Source: Desulfobacteraceae bacterium (lineage in GTDB: Bacteria; Desulfobacterota; Desulfobacteria; Desulfobacterales; JAABSP01). Taken from it: a stretch of 50,600 nt of DNA. Every line of letters starts with the position of its first letter. Within the stretch, counting starts at the first letter, position 1. Location: positions 1 to 50,600 of the forward strand of contig JAABSP010000031.1 in assembly GCA_011390345.1 (NCBI GenBank). The letters run 5' to 3'. Below are positions 1 through 8,398 of this stretch, piece by piece. The position numbers were made by a program, and so were the translations under genes. The notes under the pieces were generated by a model, which searched no databases, was not told where the DNA came from, and worked only from the letters and a program-made list of their open reading frames with translations.

Positions 1-165
1 CCCTTCAACCGCTCTCTTCCGTGCCGTTTCCTGCATATCATAAAACTTCGGCACCGCCACCGCCGCCAGGATACCCAAAATAATCAAAACAGCGATAACT
101 TCCACAAGCGTAAAGCCTTCTTCGCTATTTAGAATTCCAACTTTTTTTCGATTGATCTTAAACAT
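1..165 (-). CDS. Type IV prepilin, MSHA/PilA-like (partial, N-terminal 55 residues)
   Basis: This is the 5' end of a gene running off the left edge, starting at ATG 165 with an AGGAG ribosome binding site just upstream. The first 55 codons give a type III signal peptide: a short basic leader ending in EEG, then FTLVEVIAVLIILGILAAV. This is the prepilin peptidase site G|F with the conserved Glu at +5 of the mature protein, followed by the hydrophobic helix that packs in the pilus core. The product should be cut and N-methylated by a prepilin peptidase (not in the window) and assembled by the adjacent Msh-type machinery. A sigma-54 promoter lies about 60 bp upstream. The C-terminal head is outside the window, so major versus minor pilin cannot be decided, although the private promoter favours a highly expressed major pilin. 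Confidence 0.92.
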   Translation of the reverse strand, partial: MFKINRKKVGILNSEEGFTLVEVIAVLIILGILAAVAVPKFYDMQETARKRAVEG

Positions 166-224
166 CGTATTTCTCCTTTTCCACATTTATCTGGTTGCAG
201 ATCCTTAATTTTAAGAATTATTAC

Positions 225-241
225 ATGCAATATGTATGCCA
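225..241 (-). promoter_or_regulatory. Sigma-54 (-24/-12) promoter of the pilin gene
   Basis: Read on the minus strand this is TGGCAT-ACATA-TTGCAT. The GG and GC dinucleotides are exactly 10 bp apart, as in the RpoN consensus TGGCAC-N5-TTGC. It lies about 60 bp upstream of the pilin start codon, giving a predicted leader of roughly 50 nt. The gene immediately upstream encodes a sigma-54 activator carrying GAFTGA, which supports the call. Confidence 0.85.
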
Positions 242-351
242 CAGTAATCACTATCAGACCATTCCGATCCAAAACCCTTAACATTCCTTTATTTAAACTA
301 TTTTCCTCTGCTTACAAAAAATTAGAAACGAATCCGAAAAACCCCGAAAAA

Positions 352-367
352 TGTAACCGAAGTGACA
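352..367. promoter_or_regulatory. Candidate activator binding site (imperfect palindrome)
   Basis: TGTAAC-CGAA-GTGACA is a 16-bp near-palindrome with one mismatch per half-site. It lies about 110 bp upstream of the sigma-54 promoter, within the usual range for enhancer sites of NtrC-family activators. Assignment to the neighbouring activator is inference, and no second copy was found. Confidence 0.35.
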
Positions 368-386
368 AAATATGGTAGAAACCATA
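364..386 (-). terminator. Weak terminator-like hairpin after the sigma-54 activator gene
   Basis: On the minus strand the stem is TATGGT/ACCATA (6 bp) with a 4-nt loop, followed by TTTTG, starting about 12 nt past the activator stop codon. The stem is short and AT-rich, so termination would be partial. It could separate the msh operon transcript from the independently promoted pilin. Confidence 0.35.
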
Positions 387-397
387 AAGGTCTAAAA

Positions 398-1732
398 TTA
401 TTTTATACCATCCTTGATCGACGGAACATCGATCTCAAATTTTTTTACACGATGCCAGAGGCTCCTTTTGGAAATCCCCAGAAGTTCGGCAGCCTTTACC
501 TGAACACCCCCGGTCCGGGCCAGGGTATCGATAATGATCTCCTTTTCCAATTCTTTTATATGATCATCCAGAGACCAGTTTTCATCCATCTCCACCACTT
601 TGGTTTTAGAAATCTTTCTTCTGGTCTGTACGATCATTGGGGGAAGATGGTTCGGCTCGATCTTCTCCTTTGTCATTACTGTAGCCGATTCAATGGCGTT
701 TTTGAAGCTCCCGGACATCCCGGGCCAATCATAATCGATCATATACTGCATGGCCTCGTCCGAAACAGCATTCTCTCTGCCAAGCTCCTTGATAAAAAAG
801 CGAACCATCTCCTGTATATCCTCCTTCCGTTCCCGCAGCGGCGGCATATGAAGGGGAAAGACATTGAGCCGGAAATAGAGATCCTGCCGAAACTCTCCGG
901 CCTCAACCATCTTTGCCAGATTCTTGTTGGTTGCCGCGATAAACCGTACATCTACCTCTATGAGCTGATTCCCGCCGACCCGCTCGAAACAGGAATCCTG
1001 AAGGACCCGGAGCACCTTTGCCTGGGTCTCTAAAGGCATATCCCCGATCTCATCCAAAAAGATCGTGCCGCGGTTGGCCACTTCGAATTTTCCGATCTTT
1101 CGAGAAGTTGCACCGGTAAATGCACCTTTTTCATGGCCGAAGAGTTCGCTTTCCAGAAGCCCCGCTGGAATCGCGGCACAGTTGATGGCCACAAATGGCT
1201 TATCCTTCCGCAGGCTGTGATTGTATATGCCCTTTGTGATGACCTCTTTCCCTGTCCCGGTCTCTCCAAGGATCAGCACCGTTGAATCGGTCGGAGCAAC
1301 TTTCATCACCTGATTGAAAATCCCCCGCATGGGTCTGCTCTGGCCGATGATCTCGGGAAAGAGTTCCCGGGATTCCACCTGCCCCAGAAGCTCGGTCACA
1401 TGGTTGATCACCTCGGCAAACCGCTCCATGTCATCCTTCTTCTCTTTTACAGGCGCTTCACCGGTCTCCTCTTTTAACATCCTCAGCTTTTCGGTCTTTT
1501 TGGCCAGTTCCCGCATGGGTTTGAGCATCATGTTGACGATCAGCAGACCCGAGATCGCACTGAAGATCACAATCAAAAGACTCCAGGAGGTGACGGGCCA
1601 GAAGGGATCGAGCCCCCGAACCAGTTGATACCGGGTGAGCTGATAGGAAACGACCGCAGACAGCACTGCAATGCCGGCAAAAATAAAGGGGATGGTGACA
1701 TAGAGACTGATATAAAACCGAAAATTTTTCAT
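398..1732 (-). CDS. Membrane-anchored sigma-54-dependent transcriptional activator
   Basis: The 444-aa protein has no receiver domain. Instead it has two predicted membrane helices (about residues 10-30 and 49-70), a short HAMP-like linker, then a complete AAA+ activator domain: Walker A GETGTGKE (156-163), the sigma-54 contact loop GAFTGA (203-208) and Walker B TIFLDEIGD (223-231). A Fis-type helix-turn-helix is at 394-432. It probably senses a membrane or periplasmic signal and drives the sigma-54 promoter of the adjacent pilin gene; that target is inference from position. One oddity stands out: the segment normally reading WPGNVRELQNAIE is WPGMSGSFKNAIE here (336-346). The DNA still encodes VREL one frame over, so two compensating single-base indels seem to have removed the sensor II arginine. 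The gene sits 10 bp downstream of mshG. Confidence 0.9.
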   Translation of the reverse strand: MKNFRFYISLYVTIPFIFAGIAVLSAVVSYQLTRYQLVRGLDPFWPVTSWSLLIVIFSAISGLLIVNMMLKPMRELAKKTEKLRMLKEETGEAPVKEKKDDMERFAEVINHVTELLGQVESRELFPEIIGQSRPMRGIFNQVMKVAPTDSTVLILGETGTGKEVITKGIYNHSLRKDKPFVAINCAAIPAGLLESELFGHEKGAFTGATSRKIGKFEVANRGTIFLDEIGDMPLETQAKVLRVLQDSCFERVGGNQLIEVDVRFIAATNKNLAKMVEAGEFRQDLYFRLNVFPLHMPPLRERKEDIQEMVRFFIKELGRENAVSDEAMQYMIDYDWPGMSGSFKNAIESATVMTKEKIEPNHLPPMIVQTRRKISKTKVVEMDENWSLDDHIKELEKEIIIDTLARTGGVQVKAAELLGISKRSLWHRVKKFEIDVPSIKDGIK

Positions 1733-1742
1733 GAATTATCCC

Positions 1743-2963
1743 CTATCTCACAGTTTTTGCAATATCCCACATGGGCAGGAAGATCGCCAAGGCAAAAAAA
1801 CCGACAATGACCGCCAGGCAGATGGTCAAAAAAGGGCCAATGGCTTCAGACAGCCTTTTGGTCGCATACTCCACCTCTGTATCATAATGGTTGGAGATCT
1901 CCCGGAGCATCTCGCCCAGATTGCCCGAAGCCTCGCCGATCGCGACCATATTGACCACCATAGGGGTAAAATAGCGGGCCTTTTTCAACGGGCCCGAAAT
2001 CCCCCCTCCCTCTTCGATCCGCTGGCGGATTTTGTCGAACTCCTTTGCGATAGCGGCATTGCCGATGGTATTGGAGAGAATCCGCATGGTGTTGAGGATC
2101 GGAACACCGCTGAAATGAAGAATGGAAAAGATGCTGGCAAAACGGGACATGGCCGCTTTTTTGATCAAAGGACCGATCAGCGGAACCTTCATCAGAAAGA
2201 CATCCCGATAATACCGGCCAAGTTCTACGCCGATATAGAAATAGATAAAGGCCGCCAGCCCCGCTGCCCCCAAGAGCAGAAAATGCCAGTACAAAAAGAC
2301 CCATTCGTACATCACCAGACAGATCTGGGTCGGAAGGGGAAGCGCGATATTGGCATTCCTGAAGATGACAGCAAACTTGGGAATGACATAGGTTAGCAGG
2401 ACAAAGAAGGCCACCACCAGAAACAACAAAACGATGATCGGGTACTGGAGGGCAGCCTTTACATCCGATTTCACCTTGTATTCATGCTCGAGAATATAGC
2501 TCAATCGCGCCATGACCTCTCCCAACTGGCCACTGGTCTCCCCTGCCTGTATCATGCTGCAGTAGAGAGGGGAAAAGACCTTAGGATGTCTGGAAAAGGC
2601 TTCGAAAAGCCGATGTCCGTCATGTACATCCTTGAACATCCGGGCGATAATCCGGCTCAGCCGGGGATTCTCCACCTGATTTTCCAGGATCTGCAGCAGC
2701 AGCCGGATATTGACCCCGGCTCTGATCATGGTTCCGAACTGCTTTGTAAAGAGGACGAGATCCGGGGCAGAGATCCGCCCCACACCCAACCAGAATGGGA
2801 CTGAAAGAGAAGGAAATGACCTGCTCTTTTCCTTTATTATCCGAACCGGTGTATATCCCTTTGAAATAAGGATCTGTTTGGCCATATATGGGGACTCGGC
2901 CTCGATGGATTCGGTTACGATCGATCCGGAAGAATTGGTGGCCTCACAGGAAAAAATCGGCAT
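1743..2963 (-). CDS. MshG/GspF/PilC-type pilus inner-membrane platform protein
   Basis: The 406-aa polytopic protein belongs to the GspF/PilC family. The N-terminus (MPIFSCEATNSSGSIV) matches the family's opening strand, and two repeats of the T2SSF domain follow, each ending in membrane segments (around residues 170-240 and 375-400). The repeat hallmark G-E-x-S-G is seen twice (GETSGQLGEV and GEASGNLGEM). It forms the cytoplasmic-membrane platform on which the MshE ATPase works to insert pilin subunits. The gene starts 29 bp after mshE and ends 10 bp before the activator gene. The start is fixed by family alignment, although the AAGGA ribosome site lies unusually close to the ATG. Confidence 0.93.
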   Translation of the reverse strand: MPIFSCEATNSSGSIVTESIEAESPYMAKQILISKGYTPVRIIKEKSRSFPSLSVPFWLGVGRISAPDLVLFTKQFGTMIRAGVNIRLLLQILENQVENPRLSRIIARMFKDVHDGHRLFEAFSRHPKVFSPLYCSMIQAGETSGQLGEVMARLSYILEHEYKVKSDVKAALQYPIIVLLFLVVAFFVLLTYVIPKFAVIFRNANIALPLPTQICLVMYEWVFLYWHFLLLGAAGLAAFIYFYIGVELGRYYRDVFLMKVPLIGPLIKKAAMSRFASIFSILHFSGVPILNTMRILSNTIGNAAIAKEFDKIRQRIEEGGGISGPLKKARYFTPMVVNMVAIGEASGNLGEMLREISNHYDTEVEYATKRLSEAIGPFLTICLAVIVGFFALAIFLPMWDIAKTVR

Positions 2964-2992
2964 ATCCTTAAATAAATATAGCTGTACTCCGG

Positions 2993-4708
2993 TTAGATTA
3001 ATACGGCCGATGCGGCCTCGTCAAAGCTTGTGATTCCCTCAATAATTTTTTCCGCGCCGTTCTCCTTCAGGGTTGTCATTTTACCCGACCTTATTGCCGA
3101 GCGTGCAATCAACTGCGCTGAAGCTCGATCCACGATCATCTCCTGAATCGTCTCATCCACCACCATCACTTCAAAAACACCGGTCCTCCCCCGATATCCG
3201 GTATTGAGGCAATTGAAACAGCCTTTGGCTCCCATGTAATTGGTCTGGGGCAGATTCTCTTCGATTCCCCAGTATTCCAAAGCCGACAAGGGGGGCGTAA
3301 AAGGCTGTTTACAATATGGGCAGAGTTTGCGGATCAGCCTCTGGGCAATGGAAACGAGGAGTGTGGAGGAGATCAGAAAAGGGTCCACATTCATGTCCAT
3401 CAGCCGGGTGACCGCGCCGGCCGCGTTGTTGGTGTGAAGAGTGCTCAACATCCGATGGCCAGTCAACGCAGATTGAACCGCCACACCTGCGGTCTCCGCA
3501 TCCCGGATCTCGCCCACCATGATCACATCCGGGTCCTGGCGCAGGATTGAGCGCACTCCCCGGGCGAAGTTCATCCCGGCCTTTTCATTCAACTGGATCT
3601 GCCGGATATTGTCGATCCGGTATTCAACCGGATCTTCAAGGGTGATGATGTTGATGTCGGGCTTATTGATCCGCTTCAGGATGGAATACAAAGTCGTGGT
3701 CTTTCCGCTTCCGGTGGGGCCCGTACTCAGAATCATTCCATAGGGCTTGACAATCAACGATTCGATCTTCTCCCGGTCATGATCCCGAATGCCGAGGAAA
3801 TCGAGATCATAGATCTCTCCTTTGGTCTCCAGCAGGCGGAGTACCATATTTTCGCCGTACACTGTCGGAATACTCGATACCCGGACATTGATCTCCTTGT
3901 TGTCCATCCTGAAAGTAAACCGGCCATCCTGGGGAATCCGGGAGGTGGAGATATCCATATTGCTCAGGATCTTGATCCGGGAGACAATGGGCAGCCCCAT
4001 ATTTTTTGAAGCGGTCCGGTTATGGTGTAGCCTGCCATCCATGCGAAAGCGGATCTGTACCGAAGTCTTTTCAGGATTGATATGGATGTCGCTTGAATTC
4101 TCCCGCATGGCCTGCTGCAGGACAGTATTGACCAGACGCACCACAGGCGCCTCCTCGGCCAGGTTCTGGATCGAAGTGACATCGAGATCCTCTTCTGCGG
4201 ATAAGAATTCTCCTTCTTCATCTGCCGTATGAAACTGCGGCTCATCAATCAATTTTCCGGTCTCATCCATCTCCGAGCCAGCAGACGATCCATAGATATT
4301 GGTCAGGAGACCATTCATCTCCCGCTCTGTACAGATGAGCGTCTCCACCTCTGCGTTGGTGATCCGTTCCACCGCATCCGCGGTCTCCGTATCCATGGGA
4401 TCACTCATGACAATGGTCAGCAGATGGCCTTTTCGATTGAGGGGAACCACATGATGTTTGTTGGCGAACTCGACTGAGAGAAGTGAGGAAGGATCTCCCT
4501 GAAAATGGTGCCGATCCGGACGATACCGTTCGAGATTGAGCTGCTTGCAGATCATGTTGACGATCTGCGCTTCATTGATTTCTCCCTCCTCGACAAGGTA
4601 TTTTCCAAGCTTTATTTTTTTCTTCTTCTGCTGACCCAGGGCCAGATTCAACTGCTCTTGGGTCAGCAGACCGGCCTCCATCAGCATCTCTCCCAACTGC
4701 TTTTTCAA
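2993..4708 (-). CDS. MshE/GspE/PilB-type pilus assembly ATPase
   Basis: The 571-aa secretion ATPase has an N-terminal MshEN domain (about 1-150, beginning KKQLGEMLMEAGLL), a family known to bind c-di-GMP in some members. A hexameric ATPase core follows, with Walker A GPTGSGKTT near residue 330, an Asp box and Walker B around DPDVIMVGEIRD, and His-box residues in TGHRMLSTLHTN. A four-cysteine zinc module is visible as CPYC followed by CFNC. It powers pilus extension. The start is TTG at 4708, supported by AAAGGAG nine bases upstream and by the family's N-terminus; the next ATG would cut into the domain. The gap to the preceding mshM-like gene is 31 bp. Confidence 0.94.
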   Translation of the reverse strand: MKKQLGEMLMEAGLLTQEQLNLALGQQKKKKIKLGKYLVEEGEINEAQIVNMICKQLNLERYRPDRHHFQGDPSSLLSVEFANKHHVVPLNRKGHLLTIVMSDPMDTETADAVERITNAEVETLICTEREMNGLLTNIYGSSAGSEMDETGKLIDEPQFHTADEEGEFLSAEEDLDVTSIQNLAEEAPVVRLVNTVLQQAMRENSSDIHINPEKTSVQIRFRMDGRLHHNRTASKNMGLPIVSRIKILSNMDISTSRIPQDGRFTFRMDNKEINVRVSSIPTVYGENMVLRLLETKGEIYDLDFLGIRDHDREKIESLIVKPYGMILSTGPTGSGKTTTLYSILKRINKPDINIITLEDPVEYRIDNIRQIQLNEKAGMNFARGVRSILRQDPDVIMVGEIRDAETAGVAVQSALTGHRMLSTLHTNNAAGAVTRLMDMNVDPFLISSTLLVSIAQRLIRKLCPYCKQPFTPPLSALEYWGIEENLPQTNYMGAKGCFNCLNTGYRGRTGVFEVMVVDETIQEMIVDRASAQLIARSAIRSGKMTTLKENGAEKIIEGITSFDEAASAVLI

Positions 4709-4739
4709 AAGAAGAAACTCCTTTTATACCTTTGATACC

Positions 4740-6209
4740 TCACTTCAAAAGATGATCCAAATCTGCAAACAGTAAAAACTTTTCCTTTTTTGGAGAAAAG
4801 ATCTTCGCACCGGACAACTGCTGCTCTCTTATCCAGTCCAGGGCAGAGGATACATCCGAAAAGCCCTGCTCTGCAACCAGTGAGAAGCGAAGCCCTTCTT
4901 CTCTGCTCCAACAGGGGAGAAGAGAGGCCCGGAGATTTTGGTCCGGTCTGCGGATTCGATTGTAGATTTCCTCCAGATCTTTTCCAGAGTCGATCTCGAC
5001 CAGTATACGCTTTTGCCCATCGGATTTCTGGTGGGGAAAGGAGATCGCCGGAAAGATGATCCGTTCTCCGATGGATAATCGATGGGGGTTCGGAATATGA
5101 GGATTGGCCGCATGTACCGCTGCTAAGATATCGGGTCTCGCGGTTCCGTAGATCTGCCGGATCAACTCCCCCATCGTCTCACCTGAATGGACAGAGATCT
5201 CCCCCAGCATCTCCGGCATATCCCATCCTTTTTCAGAAGAAACCTCCTCATGGATCGTTCCTTTTGGCCCCAAAGCCTTCTGGTAGGCTCCCCCCGCTAT
5301 CAGAACCCCGGTAAGGGCAACAAAGCATAAAAGAAGAGCCGCCCAAATAATCCTTTCTCCTTTTTTCCCAGGATATCCCCCTGCCCCGCGCCGCGCGCAG
5401 GAGATGACCAGTTTCCGGGTCACTCTGGATCGATTCTGCACGATCATGGCCAGCAGACAATGGTGGCAGAGATGGATAATCCTTCTCGGATACCCCCGGG
5501 TAATTCTGTAGATTGTCCAGATCCCCGGCAAAGAGAAAACCGGAAGCGCCCCTTGTCCGTCCGAGGCAGCCCTTTCCAGCCGGTATCGAATCATCAGCCG
5601 GGTATCGGTAAAGCCCAGTGGCCCGAGGCGGAAGAGGAGATTGATCCGATCGGTGAAATTGGGAAAGGCGGCCATCGAGACTTCGAACTCCGGCTGTCCA
5701 AAGATAACGATCTGGAGCAGCTTGTGTTCATTGGTCTCATAGTTGAGCAGCTCCCGGAGAATCTCAGCACAAAAGGGAGGCATCTTCTGCCCCTCATCGA
5801 TGATCAGAATGATCGTCTTCCCCTTTTCCGCACCCTGAAGAAAAAGATAATGCTGAATCGACTCCTTCAGCGCAGGAACCGTCATCTTTTCATCCTTTGA
5901 AAGATCCAAAAGGCCGAAGGTCTCGCCGATGATCCTCCAGAAGAGATCGGGGGTTTCAAATGAAGGATCTAAAATCAGATGGGTCTGCACCTCCGGCTCT
6001 TCGGCAAACCGATTGATCAGCCGGCGGCAGAGGGTGGTCTTACCGGTTCCGATATCTCCGATGACCAGATTGAGCCCCCTTCGGAGGCGCAGCGCGATCT
6101 CCAACTGCTGGAGACAGGCCAGATGCTGCCGGGAACGGAAAAAGACCTCCGGGTCCGGAGAATTGGAAAATGGCTCTTTCTTAAGATTGAGGAGGGTAAA
6201 GTAATCCAT
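4740..6209 (-). CDS. ExeA/MshM-like AAA+ ATPase with periplasmic LysM-type tail
   Basis: The 489-aa protein begins MDYFTLLNLKKEPFSNSPDP, the ExeA/MshM/GspA opening. Walker A is GDIGTGKTT (51-59) and Walker B is ILIIDEGQ (near 135-142). A single membrane helix lies near residue 300, followed by a LysM-like segment (about 330-385, with AANPHIPNPHRLSIGERI) and a C-terminal alpha/beta stretch that could be SPOR-like. ExeA-type proteins use ATP hydrolysis and peptidoglycan binding to place the secretin in the wall, which suits its position after the secretin gene. MshM of Vibrio is shorter (from memory), so the periplasmic tail makes this more ExeA-like. ATG 6209, preceded by GGTGAG, is preferred over GTG 6227, which overlaps the secretin stop. 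Confidence 0.88.
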   Translation of the reverse strand: MDYFTLLNLKKEPFSNSPDPEVFFRSRQHLACLQQLEIALRLRRGLNLVIGDIGTGKTTLCRRLINRFAEEPEVQTHLILDPSFETPDLFWRIIGETFGLLDLSKDEKMTVPALKESIQHYLFLQGAEKGKTIILIIDEGQKMPPFCAEILRELLNYETNEHKLLQIVIFGQPEFEVSMAAFPNFTDRINLLFRLGPLGFTDTRLMIRYRLERAASDGQGALPVFSLPGIWTIYRITRGYPRRIIHLCHHCLLAMIVQNRSRVTRKLVISCARRGAGGYPGKKGERIIWAALLLCFVALTGVLIAGGAYQKALGPKGTIHEEVSSEKGWDMPEMLGEISVHSGETMGELIRQIYGTARPDILAAVHAANPHIPNPHRLSIGERIIFPAISFPHQKSDGQKRILVEIDSGKDLEEIYNRIRRPDQNLRASLLPCWSREEGLRFSLVAEQGFSDVSSALDWIREQQLSGAKIFSPKKEKFLLFADLDHLLK

Positions 6210-6213
6210 GACC

Positions 6214-7803
6214 TCACCTGCCGCCACTTTCCAAAGCGTGATTCGCCAGAATATGAGGAGTGATAAAGATCAGGATCTCTTCCATATTGGCGCTTTTGGT
6301 CTTTCCCCGAAACAGATATCCCAGATAAGGGATATCCTTGAGCAGAGGGACTCCGGTTTCATTATCGTTGGTGGTCTCCTTGCTCAGTCCGCCGATCACC
6401 GCGGTCTGTCCGTCAAAGAGGATGACGCTGGTTTTGGCCATCTTGGTGATGATCGTCGGCTTCCCCTCAACGGAATTTCCAAAATCGAGTTCGTCCTTGC
6501 GGGTTTCGATCTCCAGCTTCAGGGTCTTCTCATCGATTGTATGGGGGATTATCTTGAGGCTTAAGACCGCACTTTTGAACTCCACATTGACATCATCATC
6601 CTCCACGGTCTGATAGGGAACCTCCCGGCCGCTTTCGATCATGGCCTCCTGATTGTCCGTGGTGGTGATGGAGGGGCTGGATAAGATATTGAGCTTCCCC
6701 TCCCGCTGGAGCGCGGAGAGCTGAACCGTCAGCAGATAATCATCGAGCTTCTGCGCGATATAGCCGAGATTGAGCCCCGCGCCCGACGTGATAATATCGG
6801 GATTGACGATCATTCCGGAGGCGGGGTCAACCCGCGTCGTGAGGGAGGGTTCCTGCCCTCCCTCCCTTTCACTGTTGATGCCGGGGGTGATCCAGTAATT
6901 CCTGTCCCCGCGATACAACCCACCCCACCGAACCCCCAACTGTCGGGCAGTATTCTTGTTGGCCTCGACAATGTGCGCCTCGATCAGAATCTGACGAGTG
7001 GGCAGATCCAGAAGATCCACAAGGGTTTTGACGGTTTCCAGATCCCGCTGGGTTCCCTGCACGATCAGGGAACGGGTATGATCATCCACAGTGATGCCTC
7101 CCCTGGACCCCTTCTCATTTTTGCTCAAAAAGGATTGAAGATTTTGCTTCAGACGCACGGCATCGGAATAACGAATGGGGATAACGCGGGTATAGAGGGG
7201 CTCTGCCTCCTCGATTTTCCGCTGCTTATCCGCGAGTTGAAGCTCATTTTCCAGGTCTTCTGCCGTAATCACCCGGAGAATATCTCCATCCCAGAGATAG
7301 GTGAACCCGTAGGTGTGAAGAATTGCGCTGAAGACCCGGTTCCAAGGGGCCGATTGGATATTGATGTTGGCCTCTCCCCGGACGCTCTGGCTGATCATCA
7401 TGTTCAATCCGACCATTTTCGCCAATGCCCGAAGCAGAACCGGAATGGAAACATTGTGCATCTTCAGGGAAATCTTCTCATCCGGCAGGGGGCGATCCGA
7501 TGTCAATGCCTCCTGAACAGCTTCGGCCGACCGCGGTAAGGGGACGGTGATATCCACAGCCGATTCGGTCTTTTCTTCTAAGACAGAGGCTGGCTGAGGC
7601 TTTTGGACCGCTGGAGGAGAAGCATCAGAGGCTTTGAGAGACTTTTCTGCCAGAGCCCGCCATTCATCGAAGAAGGGGTTTTGCTGCGGCGGATTCTTTT
7701 TGGGAGCGCAGGCAAAGAGGAGCAGAAGAGAAGTTGTGATCAGAAGAATTCCGATCCAGCCGACTGGCCTGTGCCCTTTCAACCGATATTTTTTACTCCC
7801 CAT
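6214..7803 (-). CDS. MshL/PilQ-type secretin lipoprotein
   Basis: The 529-aa secretin forms the outer-membrane pore through which the pilus emerges. The N-terminus has a lipoprotein signal peptide with lipobox LFAC, giving a lipidated Cys32. Residues around 105-170 form a secretin/TonB short N-terminal (STN-like) domain (ISLKMHNVSIPVLLRALAKM). An N1-type domain with VDDHTRSLIVQGT follows near 240-265. The C-terminal secretin domain includes REGKLNILSSPSITTTDNQ and VPLLKDIPYLGYLFRG, both family hallmarks. It overlaps the upstream mshK-like gene by 11 bp and ends 4 bp before the ExeA/MshM-like gene. Lgt and LspA, needed for its lipidation, are encoded at 39104-40418. Confidence 0.94.
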   Translation of the reverse strand: MGSKKYRLKGHRPVGWIGILLITTSLLLLFACAPKKNPPQQNPFFDEWRALAEKSLKASDASPPAVQKPQPASVLEEKTESAVDITVPLPRSAEAVQEALTSDRPLPDEKISLKMHNVSIPVLLRALAKMVGLNMMISQSVRGEANINIQSAPWNRVFSAILHTYGFTYLWDGDILRVITAEDLENELQLADKQRKIEEAEPLYTRVIPIRYSDAVRLKQNLQSFLSKNEKGSRGGITVDDHTRSLIVQGTQRDLETVKTLVDLLDLPTRQILIEAHIVEANKNTARQLGVRWGGLYRGDRNYWITPGINSEREGGQEPSLTTRVDPASGMIVNPDIITSGAGLNLGYIAQKLDDYLLTVQLSALQREGKLNILSSPSITTTDNQEAMIESGREVPYQTVEDDDVNVEFKSAVLSLKIIPHTIDEKTLKLEIETRKDELDFGNSVEGKPTIITKMAKTSVILFDGQTAVIGGLSKETTNDNETGVPLLKDIPYLGYLFRGKTKSANMEEILIFITPHILANHALESGGR

Positions 7804-8398
7804 TGTCCGCTCCCGGCTTTGGCCCTGATTCTTCCCTTTGGATCTTGATAAAATTCTCTTTTAAATCCTCAACCGATTCGATGAAGACCGGAAAGGCTGC
7901 GCCAAAATATTCTACAACAACCTTATCCGGATCAATTGTCTGGATCTTCACCCCCGGATCATCGACCAGTTCCTCTCCTGCCTCGTACTCCATTCCGTCC
8001 AGGATCGCGATCTTCTTACCGTCCGATTCGATAAAGCCCGAATAGATCGGCCGATGTTTCAACTCCGGTCTTTTTTCCGGTGCCGAGCGCTTCTTTTGCG
8101 CCTCTTTGGAGGGAGCGGATTCCGAGGGAACCGATCGCAGTGGGAGAAAAGGCCCCTTCTGTAATGCCCGCTTTTCATCCTTTAAAAGGGTCAGCATATG
8201 GTTGTCATCTTCGGCCAGCTTGACTCTTGCCAGTTCTGTGTAGAGTTCGGTCTGAAGTTGTGTGATCTCCTCCCGGACCGCGGCAGATTTCGGATCTGTT
8301 CTTTGATTTGAGGGTGCAGAATCCTGAAGATAGAAATAGATGCCGTAGAGTACCGACAGGAAAGCCGCCGCCACAATGATCTTCTCCCGCTTCGTCAT
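7793..8398 (-). CDS. PilP/MshK-like pilus biogenesis protein
   Basis: The 201-aa protein has an N-terminal membrane anchor (about 7-24), a charged linker rich in Lys, Glu and Pro, and a C-terminal beta-rich domain (about 115-185) with the pattern YSGFIESDGKKIAILDGMEY...VKIQTIDPDKVVV. This resembles the PilP/GspC homology region that touches the secretin. The call rests mainly on this pattern and on position: it lies between PilO-like and secretin genes, as mshK does in MSHA loci. The start overlaps the preceding stop in an ATGA arrangement. Confidence 0.72.
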   Translation of the reverse strand: MTKREKIIVAAAFLSVLYGIYFYLQDSAPSNQRTDPKSAAVREEITQLQTELYTELARVKLAEDDNHMLTLLKDEKRALQKGPFLPLRSVPSESAPSKEAQKKRSAPEKRPELKHRPIYSGFIESDGKKIAILDGMEYEAGEELVDDPGVKIQTIDPDKVVVEYFGAAFPVFIESVEDLKENFIKIQREESGPKPGADNGE

